This document shows, one piece after another, positions 1 through 6,501 of a DNA stretch of 11,693 nt; position 1 is the stretch's first letter, and each line of letters begins with the position of its first letter. The translations under genes were made by a program, and so were the position numbers. The stretch comes from an uncultured Fibrobacter sp. (GTDB taxonomy: Bacteria > Fibrobacterota > Fibrobacteria > Fibrobacterales > Fibrobacteraceae): assembly GCA_937891805.1 (NCBI GenBank), contig CALATK010000066.1, forward strand, positions 1-11,693. The letters are read 5' to 3'. Below the pieces are notes generated by a model, which saw only the letters and a list, made by a program, of their open reading frames with translations, did not search any database and had not been told where the DNA came from.

Positions 1-2
1 GG

Positions 3-62
3 CCTGATCTGCTACGTGATGGCAAACTCTATGATGCACAAGGTCGTATGGTACAACAATAA
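3..62 (+). CDS. 3' end of an unidentified protein gene
   Basis: The frame starting at base 3 is open from the window edge to a TAA at 60-62 and gives 19 residues ending DGKLYDAQGRMVQQ. The composition is plausible for a soluble protein tail. The stop lies 21 bases before a strong hairpin terminator, which supports a real gene end. The family cannot be told from so few residues. Another frame stays open to about 144 but reads through the terminator and gives an implausible peptide, so it was not chosen. Confidence 0.45.
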   Translation, partial: PDLLRDGKLYDAQGRMVQQ

Positions 63-83
63 TCATACTATAGCATATAAAAT

Positions 84-118
84 AACAAATGAGTGGGTCA
101 TCGCCCCACTCATTTGTT
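84..118 (+). terminator. Rho-independent terminator of the upstream gene
   Basis: A perfect 14-bp stem pairs 84-97 (AACAAATGAGTGGG) with 105-118 around a 7-base loop. The A/T-rich arms give an A-run before and T-run after the GC core, so it could terminate in both directions. It separates the gene tail at 3-62 from the proS leader. Confidence 0.85.
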
Positions 119-168
119 TATTCCAAGTATAATCTCAAATTCTTAATTCATAATTCCCAATCCCCCCC

Positions 169-197
169 TTGCATCCTCCCCTTCCCCGTGCTATAAT
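169..197 (+). promoter_or_regulatory. Sigma-70-type promoter for the proS leader
   Basis: TTGCAT at 169-174 and a perfect TATAAT at 192-197 are separated by 17 bases. Transcription would start near 204, which leaves a leader of about 270 bases before the proS start codon, the right length for a T-box leader. Confidence 0.8.
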
Positions 198-203
198 AGG
201 TAG

Positions 204-445
204 TGACGCTGAAGGAGAAAGCCCCGTCCGTCGAACCCCAGAGAGTCTGCCGTTGGTGTGAGGCAGGCGTTCGGCAGATGACCCGCTCCCGTCTCCCGAG
301 TCCGCAGGAGAACCCGCGATCTGCGAAATTCTGCCGGCAGCCCCCGTTACCGGGCACGCGAGGGCGCATCCATATGCGCTGAAGCAAGGTGGTACCGCGA
401 AGTTCACGCTTCGCCCCTGCAACAAGGGGGACGAAGCGTTTTTTC
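204..445 (+). ncRNA. T-box riboswitch leader of proS (tRNA-Pro sensing)
   Basis: This leader RNA senses uncharged tRNA and controls transcription of proS. The T-box signature AAGGTGGTACCGCG is at 386-399. Its UGGU bulge (390-393) would pair with the tRNA 3' end and fits the A discriminator base expected of bacterial tRNA-Pro. The Stem I distal part shows AGAGAGT at 240-246 followed by a hairpin (247-251 with 262-266) whose loop carries GGTGTGA. A candidate specifier codon is CCC (proline) at 282-284, read from position only. Stem III is GCGCAT/ATGCGC at 364-369 and 374-379. The antiterminator pairs GAAGC (381-385) with GCTTC (408-412), a strand shared with the terminator. T-boxes are mainly known from Firmicutes and Actinobacteria. 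The end points and Stem I folding are approximate. Confidence 0.92.
406..444 (+). terminator. Regulated terminator of the proS T-box
   Basis: ACGCTTCGCCCC at 406-417 pairs with 426-439, with one bulged base (A431), and is followed directly by a T-run (439-444). Its 5' arm includes GCTTC (408-412), which alternatively pairs with 381-385 in the antiterminator. This is the expected on/off switch: uncharged tRNA-Pro favours read-through into proS. Confidence 0.88.
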
Positions 446-473
446 GTCCCGAAAAAGCAAAGGAGGACATCCC

Positions 474-2201
474 ATGAAGCTCAAAAATCTCGTCTCCAAG
501 CGCTACAAGGAGACCCCCGCCGATTGCCAGATCGCGTCCCAGGCGCTGATGATGCGCGGCGGCTACATCAAGCCCGTCGGCAACGGCATCTACACCCTGT
601 TCCCCGTGACCAAGCGCATCACCTCCAAGATCGAGAAGATCATCCGCGAGGAGATGAACCGCATCGACGGCCAGGAGCTGCTCTTCCCCGTGGCGATGCC
701 CGCGTCCATCTGGCGCGAGTCCGGCCGCTATGACGCGATCGGCTCCGAGCTCCTGCGCTTCAAGGATCGCGGCGAGCAGGACATGGTGCTGGGCATGACC
801 CACGAGGAGGCCTCCGTGCATTTCGTGCGCGACGTGGCGGACTCCTACACCCAGTACCCCTTCATGATCTACCAGATCCAGACCAAGTTCCGCGATGAGC
901 CCCGCTGCCGCGGCGGCCTGATCCGCGTGCGCGAGTTCACCATGAAGGACGCCTACTCCTTCCACACCTCCCAGGAGGATCTGGAGCGCTACTACCAGAT
1001 CTGCTACGACGCCTACAACCGCATCTTCGCCCGCGCCGGCGTGCCCGAGGTGGTGGCTGTGGCCTCCGACAGCGGCATGATGGGCGGCAAGGTCTCCCAC
1101 GAATACATGCTGCTGACCGCCGTTGGCGAGGATACCATCGTGCTGTGCCACGACTGCGACTACCGCGCCAACATGGAAGCCGCCCCCTGCATCGTGACCA
1201 ACGAAGCCGGCGAGACCGCCGATCTGCAGAAGGTCTCCACCCCCGATGTAAAGACCATCGAGGATCTGTGCGCCTTCCTGAACGTGCGCGCCGACCAGAC
1301 CTGCAAGGCCGTGGTCTATCAGGAGAACCTGACCGACAAGTATGTGGTGGCCTTCCTGCGCGGCGATCTGGACATCAACGAGACCAAGCTGCGCAACTAC
1401 CTCAAGGCCGAGATCCACGCCGCTGAGCTGACCAGCGAGTCCCCCCTGTGCGCGGGCTTCATCGGCCCGGTGGGCATCAGCAAGGACGTGAAGGTCGTCT
1501 TCGACGCGTCCCTGAAGGGCATCGAATCCCTGGTTTGCGGCGCCAACGAGACCGATCACCACATGACCGGCCTGAACATCGCCCGCGACGTGGGCAATGT
1601 GGAATATGTGGACGTGGCCAAGGCCTACGACGGCGGCATCTGCCCCGTGTGCGGCAAGCCCAGCGTCTACACCTCCCGCGGCATCGAGGTGGGCAACATC
1701 TTCCAGCTGGGCACCAAGTACACCGAGAGCATGGACATGACCTACGTGGATCAGGACGGCTCTCTCAAGCACCCCATCATGGGCTGCTACGGCATCGGCG
1801 TGGGCCGTCTGGCTGCGTCCGTCTGCGAGGCGCACCGCGATGATTACGGCCCCATCTGGCCCATCTCCATCGCGCCCTGGCAGGTGCATCTGTGCTCCAT
1901 GCGCGCCGACAACGAGGAAGTCGCCGCCATGTCCCAGAAGATCTACGACGAGCTGACCGCCAAGGGCGTTGAGGTCATCTGGGATGACCGTCCCGTCTCC
2001 GCCGGCGTCATGTTCTCCGACGCGGACCTGTTCGGCGTGCCGGTGCGCGTGATCGTCAGCCCCAAGGGCCTCAAGAACGGCACCATCGAGATCTCCGCCC
2101 GCGACAAGTCCATGAAGGAGATCAAGCCCATCGACGAGGCCGTCGATTTCGTCTACAACTACGTCGTGGACGAGCTGGCCAAGCTGGAGTGCAAGCTGTA
2201 A
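474..2201 (+). CDS. proS: Proline--tRNA ligase (ProRS, bacterial type with editing domain)
   Basis: The cytoplasmic class II enzyme charges tRNA-Pro with proline using ATP. At 575 residues it has the usual length for the bacterial ProRS that carries an inserted editing (INS) domain. Visible parts are GMTHEE (107-112), class II motif 2 starting FRDEP (139-143) and continuing to about 164, the INS region at about 225-390, RGIEVGNIFQLGTKY (402-416), motif 3 GCYGIGVGR (437-445) and the anticodon-binding domain from about 465 with DDRPVSAGVMFSDADLFGVP (504-523). AGGAGG at 461-466 lies seven bases before the ATG, which fixes the start. A T-box leader controls it. Codons end overwhelmingly in G or C (gcc, ctg, atc), unlike the genes after 2480, so it probably comes from a different genome. 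Confidence 0.98.
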   Translation: MKLKNLVSKRYKETPADCQIASQALMMRGGYIKPVGNGIYTLFPVTKRITSKIEKIIREEMNRIDGQELLFPVAMPASIWRESGRYDAIGSELLRFKDRGEQDMVLGMTHEEASVHFVRDVADSYTQYPFMIYQIQTKFRDEPRCRGGLIRVREFTMKDAYSFHTSQEDLERYYQICYDAYNRIFARAGVPEVVAVASDSGMMGGKVSHEYMLLTAVGEDTIVLCHDCDYRANMEAAPCIVTNEAGETADLQKVSTPDVKTIEDLCAFLNVRADQTCKAVVYQENLTDKYVVAFLRGDLDINETKLRNYLKAEIHAAELTSESPLCAGFIGPVGISKDVKVVFDASLKGIESLVCGANETDHHMTGLNIARDVGNVEYVDVAKAYDGGICPVCGKPSVYTSRGIEVGNIFQLGTKYTESMDMTYVDQDGSLKHPIMGCYGIGVGRLAASVCEAHRDDYGPIWPISIAPWQVHLCSMRADNEEVAAMSQKIYDELTAKGVEVIWDDRPVSAGVMFSDADLFGVPVRVIVSPKGLKNGTIEISARDKSMKEIKPIDEAVDFVYNYVVDELAKLECKL

Positions 2202-2262
2202 GAGCGCCATAACCACTGAAAAGCCATTAACGGGCATCCAGCAGGTGCCCATCAGCAAAGAA

Positions 2263-2305
2263 CCGTCACAGCAGATCCGTTGATCCGCTGCGACGGGTCT
2301 TGTTT
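2263..2305 (+). terminator. Terminator after proS
   Basis: CCGTC, CAGC and GATC (2263-2277) pair with GATC, GCTG and GACGG (2282-2296) around a CGTT tetraloop, with two A-C mismatches, followed by the T-rich tract TCTTGTTT (2298-2305). It ends the proS transcript. A smaller GGGCA/TGCCC hairpin lies just upstream at 2232-2250. Confidence 0.75.
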
Positions 2306-2328
2306 ATTGTCTGCCTTTATGCTATCTT
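2300..2328 (+). promoter_or_regulatory. Possible promoter for the gene starting at 2367
   Basis: TTGTTT at 2300-2305 and TATCTT at 2323-2328 have a 17-base spacing. The -35 overlaps the T-tract of the preceding terminator. The match is moderate. It would drive the open frame beginning at 2367, which has GAAGGGCGG just before its ATG as a weak ribosome binding site. Confidence 0.4.
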
Positions 2329-2366
2329 TAGAACACGAATGAACTCCTGATGGATGAAGGGCGGTG

Positions 2367-3119
2367 ATGGCTGTGACACGCGAGGAGGCTGGATTCTATC
2401 TACATCTGATGCTGCTCGGCATTCAGGATGGCTACGGGGAATGGCTCCATCGCTGCCTGACAGAAGAAGAACGCATCGGCGAGGTGCTGGCCAAGTACCC
2501 GAAAATGATTTGCATCGACTATACCCATCCCACGGCGGTAAACGACAACGCCGCCTTCTACGTGAAGCACAAGATTCCCTTTGTGATGGGCACCACCGGT
2601 GGCGACCGCGAAGCCCTTGCAAAACTTGTGGCCGACGCCAACCACCCCAGCGTTATTGCCCCTAACATGGCAAAGCAGATTGTGGCTTTCCAGATGATGA
2701 TTGAATTTTTGGCCAAGGAATTCCCCACGGCATTCAGCGGATACAAACTTTCCGTGGTGGAAAGCCACCAGAAGACCAAGGCGGACACCAGCGGCACGGC
2801 CAAGGCCGTGGTAGGGGATTTCCAGAAGATGGGATTCGACTTCTCTGTAGACGACATCGAGAAGGTCCGTAACGAAAAGGAACAGGTGGAACGGATGCAT
2901 GTACCCGAGGAATACCTGGGCGGTCACGCCTTCCACACCTATAGCCTGGACAGCGCTGACGGCACCGTGCATTTCGAGTTCCAGCACAACGTTTGCGGCC
3001 GCAAGATTTACGCCGAAGGCACCGTAGATGCGGTGAACTTCCTCGCGTGCCACCTCGCAAACGGAACCGCCAAACCCTTCAACATGATGGACGTTTTGCG
3101 TTCTGGAAAAATGCGTTAA
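2367..3119 (+). CDS. dapB: Truncated/fused 4-hydroxy-tetrahydrodipicolinate reductase (DapB)
   Basis: Residues from about 36 to 250 are clearly DapB, which reduces the dipicolinate precursor with NAD(P)H in lysine and diaminopimelate synthesis. Visible motifs are VMGTTGG (73-79), APNMAKQ (98-104), the catalytic ESHQKTKADTSGTAKA (132-147, with His134 and Lys138) and EEYLGGHAFHTY (181-192). The ESHQ form and the lineup of the middle part resemble the plant-type DapB subgroup (from memory). The N-terminal Rossmann half with the GxxGxM nucleotide-binding loop is absent. Residues 1-35 or so (MAVTREEAGF...) are not DapB and not recognised; they have their own start signals. About 80-90 residues of DapB are missing, so the product would probably be inactive as read. 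A chimeric assembly is the likeliest cause. A GTG at 2364 is an alternative start. Confidence 0.85.
   Translation: MAVTREEAGFYLHLMLLGIQDGYGEWLHRCLTEEERIGEVLAKYPKMICIDYTHPTAVNDNAAFYVKHKIPFVMGTTGGDREALAKLVADANHPSVIAPNMAKQIVAFQMMIEFLAKEFPTAFSGYKLSVVESHQKTKADTSGTAKAVVGDFQKMGFDFSVDDIEKVRNEKEQVERMHVPEEYLGGHAFHTYSLDSADGTVHFEFQHNVCGRKIYAEGTVDAVNFLACHLANGTAKPFNMMDVLRSGKMR
2440..2480. other. Probable chimeric junction between two genomes
   Basis: Upstream features (T-box, GC-ending codons, strong AGGAGG ribosome site) are Firmicutes-like. Downstream proteins and start-site style are Fibrobacter-like. The switch falls inside a single open frame, where an unrecognised N-terminus (about 35 residues) turns into mid-DapB sequence around EEERIGEVLAKYP. 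The exact breakpoint cannot be set by eye; a short shared stretch such as gaagaacgc could have caused the join. A genuine recombination event is the alternative. Confidence 0.65.
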
Positions 3120-3121
3120 TT

Positions 3122-3231
3122 AATTATGAATTCGGATTTCGGAATTCGGAATTATTTAGTTTGGCGGCTTTGCCGCAACTGTTTTAGGTCCGAGTTTCAC
3201 ATTCCGAACTCTGAATTCTGAACTCCGAATT
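3122..3231. repeat. AT-rich inverted repeat flanking a GC hairpin
   Basis: AATTCGGATTTCGGAATTC (3129-3147) recurs as a reverse complement at 3213-3231 with 17 of 19 bases matching. The arms are built from repeated AATTCGGA/GAATTC units. Between them sits the hairpin AGTT..GCGGC-TTT-GCCGC-AACT (3158-3180), followed by GTTTTA, which could end the dapB transcript. It fills the gap between dapB and the permease gene. The layout looks like a small non-coding interspersed repeat. No terminal target duplication was recognised. Confidence 0.65.
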
Positions 3232-3235
3232 AAAG

Positions 3236-4252
3236 ATGCGGTCCTACATCCTCCGACGCCTGCTACTCATGATCCCGACCCTCATCGGGATTTCGCTGGT
3301 GTGCTTTATACTCATCCAGCTGTTGCCGGGCGGCCCTGTAGAGGAGATGATTTCCAGGGCCCAGCAGGCCGCCGCCATGAAAGGCGGGGTAGATGCGTCC
3401 AAAGCCCTGTCGCCAGACCAGATAGCCCAAATCCAGGCCTACTTCGGGTTTGACCAACCAGCCTGGAGGCGTTACCTGACCTGGCTCTGGAACGTGCTGC
3501 ACCTGGACTTGGGCGCGAGCTACACCTACGGCCTCCCGGTATGGGATGTTATCGTGAGCCGGTTCCCCATATCGCTGTTCTTCGGTATCACTTCGTTCTT
3601 CTTGAGTTACCTGATTTGCATTCCCCTTGGCCTCTGGAAGGCGGTGCATCATGGGAGCAAGCTGGACTCCCTCAGTTCGGGCCTGATATTCTCGGGCTAC
3701 GTGATGCCGGGTTATGCCCTGGGCATCCTCCTGATTATTTTCCTCGCGGGCGGGTCCTACCTGGACATTTTCCCGCTAGGAGGCCTTACCAGCGACGATT
3801 TCGAGGATTTCTCCTTCTTCGGGAAAATCGTGGACCTGGGGCACCACTTGATTCTGCCGATTTTCTGCTACATGATTAGCGAGTTCGCCTTCCTCACCTT
3901 CCTCATGAAAAATTCCGCCCTGGAAGAACTGGGCAAGGACTACATGCGCACGGCCCTTGCAAAAGGCATGAGTTTCAAGCAGGCCTTGGTGCGCCATGCA
4001 CTCCGCAACGCGCTCATTCCCATCGCCACCCGCCTCTCCGAAATCTGTACCCTCATGTTTGCGGGGGCGCTCCTTATCGAGAAAGTCTTCGATATCGACG
4101 GCATGGGCCTGCTCTATTATAACTCCATGGTGAACCGGGACTACAACGTGGTCATGGGAATTATCTTCCTCAGCAGCCTCATGGCCATGGTGGGCCGCCT
4201 CTTCAGCGACATCCTCTACACGTTGGTGGACCCGAGAATCAAGTTCTCGTAG
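3236..4252 (+). CDS. yejB: ABC transporter inner-membrane permease, YejB/DppB type
   Basis: This integral membrane subunit of a peptide-type ABC importer belongs to the DppB/OppB family. At 338 residues it most resembles YejB, the permease of the YejABEF oligopeptide and microcin C importer. Visible are the N-terminal MRSYILRRLLLMIPTLIG segment with the first helix (about 10-30), PGGPVEE (31-37), YGF followed by a pairing segment (69-92), further helices at about 115-132, 150-171, 205-224 and 265-282, FLAGGSYLDIFPLGGL (169-184) and the EAA coupling loop around MRTALAKGMSFKQALVRHAL (237-256). It ends with the typical YTLVDPRI. The start ATG has no clear ribosome site. Partner genes (binding protein, second permease, ATPases) are absent here; the next gene converges on it. 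Confidence 0.9.
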   Translation: MRSYILRRLLLMIPTLIGISLVCFILIQLLPGGPVEEMISRAQQAAAMKGGVDASKALSPDQIAQIQAYFGFDQPAWRRYLTWLWNVLHLDLGASYTYGLPVWDVIVSRFPISLFFGITSFFLSYLICIPLGLWKAVHHGSKLDSLSSGLIFSGYVMPGYALGILLIIFLAGGSYLDIFPLGGLTSDDFEDFSFFGKIVDLGHHLILPIFCYMISEFAFLTFLMKNSALEELGKDYMRTALAKGMSFKQALVRHALRNALIPIATRLSEICTLMFAGALLIEKVFDIDGMGLLYYNSMVNRDYNVVMGIIFLSSLMAMVGRLFSDILYTLVDPRIKFS

Positions 4253-4270
4253 CTTCTCAGGAATGCCGGT

Positions 4271-4329
4271 CCCTTCGTCCTGGATTCTTCATTGCGCGTC
4301 TTTGACGCTTCATTCAGAATGACGAAGGG
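4271..4329. repeat. Palindromic intergenic repeat between convergent genes
   Basis: Outer arms CCCTTCGTC (4271-4279) and GACGAAGGG (4321-4329) are exact inverted copies. An inner hairpin GCGTC-TTT-GACGC lies at 4296-4308. The intervening strands (GGATTCTTCATT and TTCATTCAGAATGAC) are partly complementary. The reverse strand reads GTCATTCTGAATGAAGCG, similar to the GTCATTCTGAGCGAAGCG palindromic repeats found in many bacterial genomes (from memory). It lies between the 3' ends of yejB and ruvB, so it may also serve as a two-way terminator, though no clear T-run follows. Confidence 0.6.
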
Positions 4330-4353
4330 CTGTGTTGTTCTTGTCAGGTGTTT

Positions 4354-5391
4354 TTACAGCGGCAGTTCCATCTGCTCGGAGGCTTTGCGGCTGGGCATGC
4401 TCTTGTGGAGTAGCCTGTAGGCGTTGCTGGTAGCGACGCGCCCCTGCTTTGTGCGGGAAAGCAGCCCCTTCTGGATCAGGTAGGGCTCGTAAACTTCTTC
4501 CAGGGTGTCGGTCTCTTCGCCCGGGGCCGCCCCGATGGTACCTAGGCCTACAGGGCCCCCGTCGAACTTGTCAATCATCATGGAGAGGATTTTCCGGTCC
4601 ATGGGGTCCAGACCTTCGCTGTCGATGCCCAGCATCTGCAGTGTGCGTTCCGCCGCCTCCAGGTCGATAACGCCTGAACCGCGGACCTGTGCCACGTCAC
4701 GGCACCGGCGCAAGATGCGGTTCGCGATACGGGGGGTGCCGCGGCAGCGCCCGCCCAGAATCTGGGCGGCGTCTTGGGTCAGTTCAATCCCGAGAATCTT
4801 GGAACTGCGCATCAGGATTTGCATCAGGTCCTTTTCGTCGTAGAGTTCCAGCCGGTAGGATAACCCGAAGCGGTCGCGCAGGGGGCCGGTCAGCAGGCCT
4901 GTGCGTGTGGTGGCACCCACCAGGGTAAAATGCTTGAGGGGCAGGTTCACGCTTCGGGCCGCCGGGCCTGAATCCAGCATGATGTCGAGCCTGAAATCTT
5001 CCATGGCGGGGTAGAGGTATTCCTCGACGGTGCGGTTCAGCCGGTGAATCTCGTCGATGAACAGCACGTCGTTTTCTTGAAGCCCCGTAAGGAGCCCCGC
5101 CAGGTCGCTGGCCTTTTCCAGCACGGGCCCGCTGGTGATGTGGATGTTCACGCCCATCTCCTTGGCGATGATACCCGCCAGCGTCGTCTTGCCGAGGCCA
5201 GGGGGCCCCGCAAAAAGGCAATGGTCCAGGGCGTCTCCCCGGTGCTTGGCCGCCTCTATGGCGATAGAAAGGCTCTCCTTGATGGAGGCCTGACCTGTGA
5301 ACTGCTCCAGACTGAGCGGCCGGAGGGTCTGCTCCATTTCGGATTCGTCCATGGAGCTTTTGCCGGGAGAAATGACGCGTTTATCTTCCAT
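4354..5391 (-). CDS. ruvB: Holliday junction branch migration DNA helicase RuvB
   Basis: RuvB is the AAA+ motor that, with RuvA, drives branch migration of Holliday junctions in recombinational repair. The 345-residue length is normal. Visible are Walker A GPPGLGKTT (62-70), Walker B VLFIDEIHRL (109-118), sensor 1 GATTRTG (159-165), the arginine-finger region GPLRDRFG (169-176), sensor 2 GTPRIANRILRR (218-229) and the C-terminal winged-helix segment RTKQGRVAT (313-321). The start at 5391 gives the usual MEDKRVISP opening; an in-frame TTG at 5400 lies inside the -10 element and is unlikely. There is no ribosome binding site before the ATG. The gene stands alone here, without ruvA or ruvC beside it, and is divergent from the gene at 5542. 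Confidence 0.97.
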   Translation of the reverse strand: MEDKRVISPGKSSMDESEMEQTLRPLSLEQFTGQASIKESLSIAIEAAKHRGDALDHCLFAGPPGLGKTTLAGIIAKEMGVNIHITSGPVLEKASDLAGLLTGLQENDVLFIDEIHRLNRTVEEYLYPAMEDFRLDIMLDSGPAARSVNLPLKHFTLVGATTRTGLLTGPLRDRFGLSYRLELYDEKDLMQILMRSSKILGIELTQDAAQILGGRCRGTPRIANRILRRCRDVAQVRGSGVIDLEAAERTLQMLGIDSEGLDPMDRKILSMMIDKFDGGPVGLGTIGAAPGEETDTLEEVYEPYLIQKGLLSRTKQGRVATSNAYRLLHKSMPSRKASEQMELPL

Positions 5392-5397
5392 ACTGCA

Positions 5398-5428
5398 CAA
5401 ATATACACTTAATTTCTGGTTCTGTCAA
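5398..5428 (-). promoter_or_regulatory. Strong promoter of ruvB
   Basis: On the minus strand a perfect TTGACA (5428-5423) is followed after 17 bases by TATATT (5405-5400), which reads on as TATATTTG, the Bacteroidetes-like TAnnTTTG form. The ATG begins only eight bases after TATATT. The predicted transcript would therefore start within a few bases of the start codon, giving a nearly leaderless mRNA. Confidence 0.8.
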
Positions 5429-5527
5429 GCATGATCGTTTCTGTTTTAATTTTTTTTGAAAAATAAATTAGCGAGACCTTTTTTAGCAAGGAGGTGCACA
5501 TAGGTGCGGTAGATGTAGGAATTTTTC

Positions 5528-5533
5528 TATATT
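5528..5533 (+). promoter_or_regulatory. Possible -10 element before the DUF5683-like gene
   Basis: TATATT at 5528-5533 lies eight bases before the chosen ATG at 5542, the same distance as in ruvB on the opposite strand. No convincing -35 is visible at 5505-5510. Upstream, a perfect AGGAGG (5489-5494) is present but has no sensible in-frame start at the right distance. The rest of the 5406-5541 gap is AT-rich and non-coding. Confidence 0.4.
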
Positions 5534-5541
5534 CCGCACTA

Positions 5542-6501
5542 ATGGTGAAATCCCTTGCCTATATAGCACTATTTCTTTGCCTTGGACTGGCGCCGCTCTA
5601 TGCACAGAGCGACCCTTTGCAAAAAGGGAAAACGGGTATTGAATCTATTGATACCCTTACCGTAAATGAATGGGATGTTCCAACGGATAGAAATTCCTTA
5701 GTGCTGACGATGCTTTTCAGCTTATTCCCTGGTGGTGGACATTATTATACGGAACACTACATAAGGGGTGGCTTTATTACTGGAATCGAAGCATTCCTTT
5801 TTTACGAAGTTTACTATAACAAGTCATTTCAAAAGGATAGAGTGTTAAAACAGGCTCGCGCATTTCAGGATTCGGTCGGCCTATATACGAAAAAACTAGC
5901 CTTTGCCGATAGAGATAGTATTTTTTCGTATCAGAAAAAACGCAATGAATTTGTTAATCGGGTTCGTGAGAAAAGCGACAAGAAAAAAGAGCAAGAGGAT
6001 TTGCGCATAGCAGAAAACGCCTGGCTTTTGGGTTTACACTTGTATGGTATGTTTGATGCATTTGGAATTTGGTGGAATAACAACTATAGAAGTGTAGAGT
6101 ATCGCAGTATGAAAAAAGCGATTCTTTGGGGCTTGATCCCGGGCTTTGGTCAGATGTACAATGGAGAATTTGGAAAAGCTGGCTTATTGTATATGGGCCT
6201 TATTGGAGCAAGCACAAGTATATGGACTTCTCAGAAGATGGTTGATTATTACGTTGGACGAAAACACGTAATGGAAGCGGAAAGCCCTGAATCCGAGGAC
6301 TACGAGCGTGTTGCCGAGCGAACTACCTATTACCGTAAAAATAGGAACCAGTACATTTGGGGAATTGCGCTGATCTATCTATACTCTATCGGTGACGCCG
6401 CCGTCGACGCTCTCTTGAGTGATTTTGACAATCCAATCCATTTGGCTCTATTGCCAAGCCTTACGGGTGGAGCTCAGGCTTTACTAACCCTTGATTTTTA
6501 G
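5542..6501 (+). CDS. Secreted/membrane protein with two DUF5683-like halves
   Basis: The 319-residue product begins with a clear signal peptide (MVKSLAYIALFLCLGLAPLYA, probable cleavage after Ala21), which is why the start at 5542 was preferred to a GTG at 5494. The body seems to hold two copies of one pattern. The first has FPGGGHYYTEHYIRGG (62-77) and later NAWLLGLHLYGMFDAF (159-174). The second has IPGFGQMYNGEFGKAG (199-214) and later NQYIWGIALIYLYSIGDAAVDA (269-290). The PGxGQxYN...KA motif and the closing DA-containing hydrophobic segment are typical of DUF5683 envelope proteins of Bacteroidetes and relatives (from memory; function unknown). Between them lie charged, helix-prone linkers. 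Its codons are richer in A/T than those of ruvB next door. The 3' end overlaps the convergent phosphatase gene by four bases. Confidence 0.75.
   Translation: MVKSLAYIALFLCLGLAPLYAQSDPLQKGKTGIESIDTLTVNEWDVPTDRNSLVLTMLFSLFPGGGHYYTEHYIRGGFITGIEAFLFYEVYYNKSFQKDRVLKQARAFQDSVGLYTKKLAFADRDSIFSYQKKRNEFVNRVREKSDKKKEQEDLRIAENAWLLGLHLYGMFDAFGIWWNNNYRSVEYRSMKKAILWGLIPGFGQMYNGEFGKAGLLYMGLIGASTSIWTSQKMVDYYVGRKHVMEAESPESEDYERVAERTTYYRKNRNQYIWGIALIYLYSIGDAAVDALLSDFDNPIHLALLPSLTGGAQALLTLDF

Noticed and set aside
1..144. Frame-1 reading through the terminator
   Set aside because: It passes through a perfect 14-bp terminator hairpin and gives an implausible peptide. Frame 3, ending at 62, fits better.
135..2258. 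A 707-residue open frame on the minus strand opposite the whole of proS
   Set aside because: It is a by-product of the extreme GC-ending codon use in proS. Its translation is rich in Ala, Gly, Val, His and Asp with no domain, and it runs through the T-box and terminator.
5494..5541. Extended GTG start for the DUF5683-like gene
   Set aside because: It would place 16 residues before a well-formed signal peptide, and its ribosome site would overlap the start codon itself.
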